From contig OY754464.1 in NCBI GenBank assembly GCA_963575645.1, forward strand, positions 5,890,001 through 5,954,000: DNA of 64,000 nt, written 5' to 3'. Numbering within the stretch: the stretch's first letter is position 1; the number at the start of each line of letters is the position of its first letter. The DNA is from Xanthostigma xanthostigma (lineage: Eukaryota; Arthropoda; Insecta; Raphidioptera; Raphidiidae). Both the position numbers and the translations under genes were made by a program. The notes under the pieces were generated by a model that saw nothing but the letters and a program-made list of their open reading frames with translations, did not search any database and was not told the DNA's origin. This document shows, in pieces, positions 56,601 to 64,000 of this stretch.

Positions 56601-56604
56601 ACTG

Positions 56605-57060
56605 CGCTGACGCATCACTTAAAATTTCTACCAGGTTACCAGAAATGCCATCAAGTAGAGTGTATTACAACTGTGTTTAAAGACAAACGTTTTGGAAATT
56701 GGCTGGGATTTGGCGGAGAAAAAGAAAAAAGTACGCGTAAAACAAATACTAGAAAAAAAAATAGACGATGAAGAAATAATAAAAGAGAATTGTCGGTCTG
56801 TCAGACTGGGGTTGGAAACGTAGGCTGCGCGCTTTGAGATATTTGATAAAATGCTTCTGCGTCTGTTTGCGACAACAAGTTATATCTTTTTTAACGGGTC
56901 AACAGATCTCTGTGTACTGCTGTTGATATACTGCTACGTATCTATATCTGTGCCCACGAAACACAGTAGCTTATGCGAAATTATTGTTATCTTTTGATGT
57001 GAAACATCTAGTGGAGCGTTTCGTTGGGAGTAAGACCGTACAATTGGGGCAAAGGTGTTA
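56605..57060. other. No gene seen
   Basis: Ends in GTGGAGCGTTTCGTTGGGAG, also seen near 54800. Confidence 0.35.
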
Positions 57061-57116
57061 CTTTTTTTAAGTAATAAATTTCTTTTAAATCAATAATTAC
57101 TGTAATTAATAAAATA

Positions 57117-57490
57117 TCGTCGTTGATTCTGTAATAGCTCTTATGTGCATAGTTGGCAGATTTTACGTTTTTTAGATGAAAAGATTCAGGAAACGGAGCT
57201 CTATATACCAGTAATACCTCCAAATAATTTTACAGTAATCAACAAGGGGAAGTAACTCTTATGGGAAAAGTTGTATCAAATAATTCCTCCCATGTGCCAA
57301 TAAATCCGAAATTAACGTTAAATATTTTTTAAGAAAATACTTCGTCTTAATTAAACATGTAGGTATAGTGAAGATAGTATGAATTAGTAATATACCTCTG
57401 AAATTGCTAGTTCTTACCATCCATTGCTGAAATAACCACTTTTTGTTTTTCCTGCAAATTTTACTTTTTGCATTACAGAACCAACGACGA
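57117..57490. mobile_element. TA-flanked 374-bp element, TCGTCGTTG ends
   Basis: TCGTCGTTGATTCTGTAAT and, inverted, ATTACAGAACCAACGACGA (one mismatch). TA flanks at 57115-57116 and 57491-57492. The empty site is H1 near 3565-3590. No transposase. Confidence 0.8.
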
Positions 57491-57631
57491 TATAATAAAA
57501 ATTTAATTGAAAACACTGTAGGATAATTATTTTTATGTAGATACCTATAGTTATAACAGTTTTCAAATGAGCTATTAGATTTATTTAATTATTTTAATTA
57601 GTCGAAAATAAAATTAAAATAATTTTTTATA

Positions 57632-58490
57632 CAGGGTGAGTCAGACCACCCGTATCAGTCGTTTTTTTCGAAAACGGTTAGTCGTAGAGAGTTGTCTCAA
57701 AAATCTGTATCATAAAAGCCCTAATAAAGAATCGAATGGTGATATTTTTTCCCCCCGGAAAGGTCGGATTCCCTGTTAGTTTGCTCCGGAATGTTTAGAA
57801 CTCCGGAATGTTAAATGGCACGATAGGTCAAAAGTGGTATTGTTGAAAAGATCTTAAAAAAATAAGCAAGTTTTGTAGGACATTTTTTTTTGTTACTGCC
57901 ACCCCTGTTAAGTAATATTCGTTTGAAATTATTAAATTAACATGTAAGAATAACAAACTTAATTTTAAAAGTTGGCATTTAAAATCTAGTTACCTAATTA
58001 AACAATGTCACAAATGTTCAATTTACTTCTAAACACTGCAGAGCTCTCCTAGATATGTTATGAGTATCTGGAAGTATTTTCCGACAAAAAAAAAACAATT
58101 GCAATTATTGAAAACTTATTGTGACATTGTTTAATTAGGTAGCTAGATTTTAAATGCCGACTTTTTTGTTATTCTGACATGTTAATTAATAATTTCAAAC
58201 GAATATTACTTAACAGGGGTGGCAGTAACAAAAAAAAAATGTCCTACAAAACTTGCTTATTTTTTAAAGATCTTTTCAACAATACCACTTTCGACCTATC
58301 GTGCCATTTAACATTCCGGAGTTCTGAACATTCCGGAGCAAACTAACAGGGAAGCCGACCTTTCGGGGGGGAAAAAATATCACCATTCGATTCCTTATTA
58401 GGGCTTTTATAATACAGATTTTTGAGACAACTCTCTACGACTAACCGTTTTCGAAAAAAACGACTGATACGGGTGGTCTGACTCACCCTG
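57632..58490. mobile_element. 859-bp foldback element, CAGGGTGAGTCAG ends
   Basis: Arms of about 380 bp (57632-58012, 58119-58490) with few differences, and a 106-bp loop. TA lies outside both ends (57630-57631, 58491-58492). H1 near 3436-3450 keeps the empty site. Confidence 0.85.
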
Positions 58491-58546
58491 TATGTAAGCC
58501 TTGGAAGAAATCAATGTAGAAAATAAAAAAAAATCAAAGATATATT

Positions 58547-58619
58547 CGCCCAACGTGAGGCTCGAACCCACGACCCTGATATTAACAGTCGCATGCTCTA
58601 CCGACTGACCTAACCAGGC
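58547..58619 (-). tRNA. tRNA-like pseudogene (GTT loop) inside Helitron
   Basis: 73 nt on the minus strand. Acceptor GCCTGGT/GTTGGGC pairs through wobbles, the T arm is intact, the D arm has one mismatch, and the anticodon stem pairs at 3 of 5. The loop is CTGTTAA where H1 has CTCTTAA. Overall closest to tRNA-Lys. Confidence 0.65.
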
Positions 58620-58894
58620 TTGTGAATGTACGTCCTAATATTGATATAATATGTAGTTACGGCATTTCACCTGAATAGAAGCTATTTTTGAGATACATTT
58701 TGCAACATTTTTCATTGATGCTCCGCTCCTATTGGTCGTAGCGTGATATTATATAGCCTTTAGCCTTCCTCGATAAATGGACTATCCAACAACTATTTCC
58801 TTTTTTTTTCAATTTGAACCAGTAGTTCCTGAGATTAGCGTGTTCAACCAACCAAACAAACAAACTCTTAGCTTTATATATTAGCATAGATATT

Positions 58895-59410
58895 ATCAAC
58901 AATTTTTTATTTAGGTTGTTTTGTTCAGACAGTGAAATTTTGGTAAATATGCCGGTCGTTTTAATACAGCAATCATCATAGTAAATTTATCGTATATAGA
59001 ATGTAATTTAGCATAAAAAATTAATTAAAATTTGAAATATCAATTAATTATTCAATATGCAACGACGGCGCGTGTATGTGAAATGCCAACAGACAGACAG
59101 ACATTGTATGTGGAGGGATTATAATTGATGACCGCTGGTCAGTGTACACTCAGTGTACTGGGCATCAACGCTAAAATCGTAATGCTAATACGACCGGCCA
59201 CTCCATTTAAATGTATACCAACTAGGCGGCTAATAATTGTGTGGATCAAAATGTATACGCAGTCCACTATACAACTTAAATGTTTGCGTACATTCAATAC
59301 TTGTTAAGCTTCGCATGACCAACCTTCAGTTGGTTACCAAGGGTGGTAAAAAAAAAAGTGGATGTGTAACATTTACGCGCAGTTGAAGTAAAAACATGTA
59401 AACAATACAT
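58895..59410. other. No gene seen
   Basis: 59358-59410 is one arm of the 56337-56600 foldback family. Confidence 0.4.
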
Positions 59411-59414
59411 ATAT

Positions 59415-59592
59415 TCAAATCTTCTTGGTTTCCGGTCTTGTATGCCGTGGTATTTCTACCTGATGTTTCGTCTGCAACTGCGGTAAACATTATCAAAGGC
59501 GATGTGGTAGCGGGCGAAGTGTCCTTCTAGGCTGCTCACAGGTAAGTGTGAGCAGAGAAGCTAGAAGGACACTTCGCCCGCTACCACATCGC
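59415..59592. repeat. 32-bp perfect hairpin beside ribozyme-like text
   Basis: 59499-59530 (starting GCGATGTGGTAGCGGGCGAA) is exactly complementary to 59561-59592, and GCTCACA/TGTGAGC pairs inside. Upstream, minus strand GCAGACGAAACATCAGGTAG (near 59455) has the GAAAC-AUC order of hammerhead-type terminal repeats. Confidence 0.65.
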
Positions 59593-59636
59593 AATAATAA
59601 TATTGCGTTCCTGTAGTGTAACCTACCACAATATTA

Positions 59637-61345
59637 CCATTCCAACCCACAAGTGGGGAATGGTACTAGTTTAGGTCAAAAATCACTTTTCCGTTTTTAA
59701 GGTCACCCAAATCCAAAAAACATATTTTTGAAAAATCTCTGTGCGTCTGTTAGTCTGTGAACACGATACAGGTCAAACGGATGAACGGATTGAAACCAAA
59801 TTTTGGGAGGATGTTTGGTATGCAAATATGAAGAGCCCTATTGTTTTCGGGGAAAATCGGCGCATTCGCAGAAGAGATATATGCTAAAAAGGTGTTTTTT
59901 ATATAATAATGGTATATTTTTCATAACAGATTATTATTCTATTTATTTTTTCAAGAAAATTTTGTTAAAAATTTTTTTGACGTGATAACGTCTTATAAAT
60001 TGATGAATCACCAATATTATAAATTGATAAAACACCGGCTGCATGCACGAAAAAGTGTAACGTAACGTTCCTAACGTTCGTAACGCGTAACGCGTAACGT
60101 TCCGCCTGACCCTGTGCGTGCTTTTCTCGAAAACGGCCCTAACGATTTGGATCAAATTTACTGAAAAGGGATTTTGGGGGGCAAAAAATCGTTTTAGCTA
60201 GGTCTCATCTCTCGAAAAAATCGTTTTCTTACAAATTTTATCATTATAAAAATCAATTTTTTGACGTATGAAAATACTTAAATATTGTAAGTAGGTTTTG
60301 GAATTTTATATTATAAACAGTGAAGCAATTGTTTTATAAATATTATGACAGCTAATCTTTGAGACTTAAACTAAATACGAAATAAAGTTAAAAAAAACAA
60401 TTATTATTATAGGTGGTGAGTATTTTAATACATAAAATTAACCTAAATTTGAAGCGAAAGATGCAATATCATGGATTCGAATTATTATACAAATCTATTA
60501 ATTTTGTGAAAAAATATATGCAGGCAACCCAAATTACGCTGCTGTACTACATATAGTCGATAGCAGGCATTTTCAGTAAAAATTCGGGGAAATTTCGCAT
60601 AATTGAATCTGTGCCTTTATATGCGACTGTTTACTTATGTTATTCTGATTTAATTTTTTTCAATTGTATAATTTTTACTGCACTTTCGGAACTGAATAAT
60701 TAAATGTTTATTTATCGACTGTTAATTGTGTTATTTGTGAGTTGTTTCTTTTTTTATACAAATTTATATAGAAAAATAGCTGTATAAATGCAACATGAAA
60801 ACGGCTGCATTTCTAATGTTTAATTCAATTTTTTGACATTAGTATTTTGTGAAATGCAACGCCTTCTAAGTTAAGTATTGGAATAACTAATTATTATTAG
60901 AACATAATGCTTTGACAGTTGCAAACGTCACTTTTGACATTTCTTATCATTCCGACACCAAGGATAAGCGGATTGAAACCAAATTTTGGGAGGTTTAGGT
61001 TATGTATTACGGAATACGTTATCACGTAAAACTATCGTCCGTAAACCGACTTTACAGACAACCAATTTTTTCCTAAACTTTATAGTTTCAGAAATATTTT
61101 GAAAATAAAAAAAAATCAATTGCTATTTTTTTTTATGGATCTGTCAGAAATAAACAGTTCGGCATGCTTTGATTAATGTTTACATGACGTGGAACATATT
61201 ATGTAGGTAACTATGGCAACGAATAGCAAATATATTGAATACTAGCGATTACCCGCGTCACCTCACACGATATCAAAAATTTTATTTTCTTTATTATAAT
61301 CAAATGTCAACATTTTTGAAGCTGGAATGGTCCCGTCGCCCAATT
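59637..61345 (-). repeat. Composite tRNA-like repeat, copy c, with insertions
   Basis: Reverse of 9702-10200 and 40392-41050: ACCATTCCAACCCACAAGTG to GGTCCCGTCGCCCAATTGG. The 210-bp module sits in its A-rich tract where the other copies are continuous. Confidence 0.7.
59978..60121 (-). repeat. 210-bp module, copy 3, split
   Basis: First part of the module; the remainder is at 60993-61063. About 870 bp of other DNA (60122-60992) separates them. A GTAACGCGTAACGCGTAACG run is expanded here. Confidence 0.65.
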
Positions 61346-61455
61346 GGCTGGAATTTTTTTTTTATGTGTTGGATACACAGTCTATTATGTTATTTTTCTA
61401 CAAAATTAATTTGCTGTCCTGGGAAAAGTTACCAATGTAAGAAATTTATCAAGTC

Positions 61456-61490
61456 CATATAATAATAATAATAATAATAATAATAAATTT
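61456..61490. repeat. ATA microsatellite
   Basis: About eleven uninterrupted ATA units. Confidence 0.95.
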
Positions 61491-61494
61491 ATTA

Positions 61495-62020
61495 TCCTTT
61501 TATACATGCATATAGCAGGAGGATTTGTCACTAGTACATCTAATAAAATAACATATTAAAATACAATGATAGATAAAATTATTACCTAGACGATAATAAT
61601 ATCAATATGTTTTAATTCAAATACGTAGGTTTTTGGGCACACGTTAAAATTGAGATAGGAAGCTCAAATGCTGGAAGCATTTGTTGTCTTTTTAATTTAA
61701 AAACATTTGAAACGCTCCATTTTAATGCTCACCCTATCTATTTTCAATATCTAAACTGTGGCGCTCCGAGTACGTGCCTGCTTCATTGATGTGCAGAGCC
61801 GGTCCTGACGTTAACACATCTCAAGTGTCACTAACAATGCTATTATAACAATACATGGTTGCATTGTATTGTTGTACTATTGTAATCAATTAGGTTATGC
61901 TAAGTTTCCTTATCCAGTTATTCGTAACAATCGTAACACGCATGTCAAAACTGTTCATTTTGCCCATGTATACCCTACACTGTAGGCATTTCAATTATTC
62001 TATGTTGAAGTAAAAAGTTA
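61495..62020. other. No gene seen
   Basis: No bounded repeat or coding remnant recognised. Confidence 0.4.
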
Positions 62021-62024
62021 TTAC

Positions 62025-62223
62025 GATTTTACTTCGGTCATGCGCCGTCTTCTCAGTATTTCAGTGAACTATCCTATACGGCGCGTAAAGCATTGGGCTC
62101 TCCGTATTGCTTACAATTATAGAAATGACACACATCATTGAAAAATCCAAGAAGAAGCATAATATGTGTTGTGCAGTACCTAGTTGTGTTAGTAAATCAA
62201 ATGTAAATGTTAATGTCAAATGA
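62025..62223 (+). repeat. THAP-bearing dispersed repeat, copy 2
   Basis: Reverse of 4030-4245: ATTTTACTTCGGTCATGCGC leader, GTATTGCTTACAATTA, AAGAAGAAGC, then a THAP-like start. Ends abruptly after 20 codons. Confidence 0.55.
62164..62223 (+). pseudogene. THAP-like N-terminus, 19 codons
   Basis: Reads MCCAVPSCVSKSNVNVNVK then TGA. The CAVPxCVSxS start agrees with 3987-4091. Confidence 0.45.
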
Positions 62224-62828
62224 CAGCTATCTGCTATTTATATTCTATCAGTATCTAATCGCAAAAACCACATGAAAATAGGTTGAATAATTTACTAGTT
62301 ATTACGTTCGAACAGACAGACAGACGCTGCCTTTTACATTATAATGTATGGACACAGTTTTAGTCAATGAAACTTAATAATCAACTAGCATCCAAAATTT
62401 CGCTGTGGTATAGATTGTGGAGAACAATTTTATAATATTTAGCTAAAATCGCTGTGCTGTATGTGTTAAAACGTCATGCTTGGACCACTGTGCAGGCCGT
62501 AGCAAGTGTGTTGAACAGTTAACAAGCCTATAGAGTCGAATGATTGATCGAAACGTCGTCTAGGCCTAAGGTACCTTATGGTCATTTTCTGGTAGCCTTT
62601 ATGCCTGTACGTTATAAGTGTCACGTTATATCCTATAAACAATATTATTTTGTCGCACTATTGGCCGTGTGCAGAGTACTTTATAGAGTGGGGACAAGTG
62701 AATCGATCGCAGCGTGGGCTGTGGACTAAATGAGCAATAAATCATTCAACGGTTATAGAGTATGATTTCATGTGGCCGTCAGATGTCGTTTTCGTCGCCC
62801 TCCCTGCCATATCGTTTGTTAAAAAATT

Positions 62829-63016
62829 GGTTGTCTGTAAAGTCGGTTTACGGACGATAGTTTTACGTGATAACGTATTCCGTTCGAATATCATATTTAA
62901 TAATACATAACCTAAATTTTAGTAGCTGTCAGGCGGAACGTGACACATTTCGGAACGTTACACTTTTTCGTGCATGCAGCCGGTGTTTCATCAATTTATA
63001 AGACGTTATCACATCA
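62829..63016 (+). repeat. 210-bp module, copy 4, internally changed
   Basis: GGTTGTCTGTAAAGTCGG to AGACGTTATCACATCA. CGAATATCATATTTAATA is inserted and the CTTGGGCCGAAGCATACTGC part deleted relative to 55568. Confidence 0.7.
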
Positions 63017-63019
63017 AAA

Positions 63020-64000
63020 GCTTAGCGGTTTAAAACAACAATAACAAGGCAGTTCAATCCCGCTCTATCGACCGCTAGCGTCGAATATATTTTTTTTTAC
63101 ATCTTTCCAAATAATAATTATTCTCAATATCAATATCCCCTGCGAGATACAGTAGAGTGAAGTCCTATATGCGAATGTAAAGAGATGGATCCTATATTAA
63201 AGGTAGTATTTATAATCACACGCAAGAAAAAAGAAAAAAATTTATTCAAAAACAGTGACATTTAAAATGCACTAATAAATAAAAACAATGTAAATTATTG
63301 CAGTGTTGTATTGAAATGCGTGATTTGAACGTAGGCACAAAGCAGTGCTTCTTTTCACTCCGATAGCGTTTTGTGTCCGTGACATGTTCTCACCCTAATG
63401 GAACATGCGTGACTTATGTGTAGGCGGGAAGGCACACAGCGTATATTATAGTACCTACTAAAATGACATTCTGAACTATCTCTGGTTCTGGCTGTTTCAC
63501 TTAGGAATATAAATTACTGTAATCATTATTAGGAAGGTAAAGGTTTTGCTTTAAAGCGACCACCATAAATAATTGAATGCCGTCGATGGAGATGAATACC
63601 AAAACTGTCATTATTAGTGCATTTTAGAACCGCAGGTGGAATCGGCGCTGCCGTTCCCAATTAAATTTGAATTCAATTTCTTGGCTGGAATCAGTTCAGA
63701 CCTAATATCGTTTAAAACAATTTTTTATAACAATAAAAAGGACGTGGCTAAATATATTAATTAGTGCAGAAGCCAAAAATCAGTACCTATAAAAAAAAAA
63801 AAAACAATAAAAAGAAGAAAACATTTAGATCAAACACATTATTTTTAAGTTTTTTTGACTGATTTCCAACAAGAAATGCTCAAAACTTTTTTTCGTAAAA
63901 TTGATATTTTTAATGCTATTAATTTTTAAAAATTGAAAAAACTTCTATTTTCCGTTTTTTGACGCCCTGAAAGTATAATAAAAAAAGTATGCATGAGACA
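63020..64000. other. No gene seen
   Basis: About 1 kb without bounded repeats or coding remnants. Confidence 0.4.

Larger units (their letters stand above)
57061..58890 (-). mobile_element. tRNA-bearing Helitron with two nested insertions (H5)
   Basis: Minus strand starts A|TCTATGCTAATATATAAAGC and follows H1 through the tRNA-Lys-like module. It is split by a foldback (57632-58490) and an inverted-end element (57117-57490). Joined across both, it matches H1 3060-3640. The 3' third and CTAG end are missing beyond 57061. Confidence 0.75.

Noticed and set aside
59637-59680. TACCATTCC hairpin followed by CTAG as a Helitron 3' end
   Set aside because: In the 19.4, 41.0 and 59.6 kb copies the shared sequence continues beyond the CTAG, so the hairpin is internal.

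Overview
This window looks like insect nuclear DNA, most likely from a moth or butterfly (Lepidoptera). It is AT-rich. It carries many short Helitrons that begin TCTATACTAATAT and end CTAG or CTAA before a T, a layout I associate with lepidopteran genomes. That assignment rests on repeat style alone and is inference. I found no intact host gene, no convincing host exon and no functional tRNA or rRNA gene. Nearly all translations longer than 60 codons are chance readings of AT-rich or repeated DNA. The window is best read as a transposon graveyard or intergenic block.

Protein-coding remnants are few and all broken. They are a LINE reverse-transcriptase C-terminus (8639-9089, minus), a Penelope-like element C-terminus (26322-26504, plus), a Helitron helicase C-terminus just upstream of its own 3' end (44948-45377, plus), and three THAP-like zinc-finger N-termini (2819-3045 plus, 3987-4091 minus, 62164-62223 plus).

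The repeats fall into clear families. (1) Several Helitron families: one of about 354 bp, with a longer subfamily that carries a tRNA-Lys-like module; one of about 213 bp; one of about 500-600 bp with a GTGCGAA hairpin; and several lone 3' ends. (2) Penelope-like snapback elements: five insertions share inverted arms, a one-sided 34-nt tail and 12-13 bp target duplications, and several carry a hammerhead-ribozyme-like core. (3) Four solo LTRs of one family, each flanked by a 4-bp ATAT/ATAC-type duplication; two or three have heat-shock-element arrays next to a TATA box. (4) hAT-like, TA-flanked and TTAA-flanked non-autonomous DNA transposons. (5) Large foldbacks, including a 718-bp near-complete palindrome and an 859-bp TA-flanked foldback. 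(6) Composite families with tRNA-like parts.

Layout: 0.1-1.2 kb is a four-level nest; 2-6 kb holds TIR elements, a Helitron and THAP debris; 8-11 kb LINE and hAT; 13-21 kb LTRs, Helitrons, MITEs and foldbacks; 24-33 kb Penelope debris, an LTR, tandem repeats and the palindrome-capped tRNA-like family; 33-45 kb Helitrons, TTAA and TA elements and helicase remnant; 46-59 kb palindromes, Helitrons, an LTR and a Helitron with two nested insertions; 59-63 kb composite repeats. Copies that carry an insertion can be compared with paralogues that lack it, which fixes several insertion points exactly.
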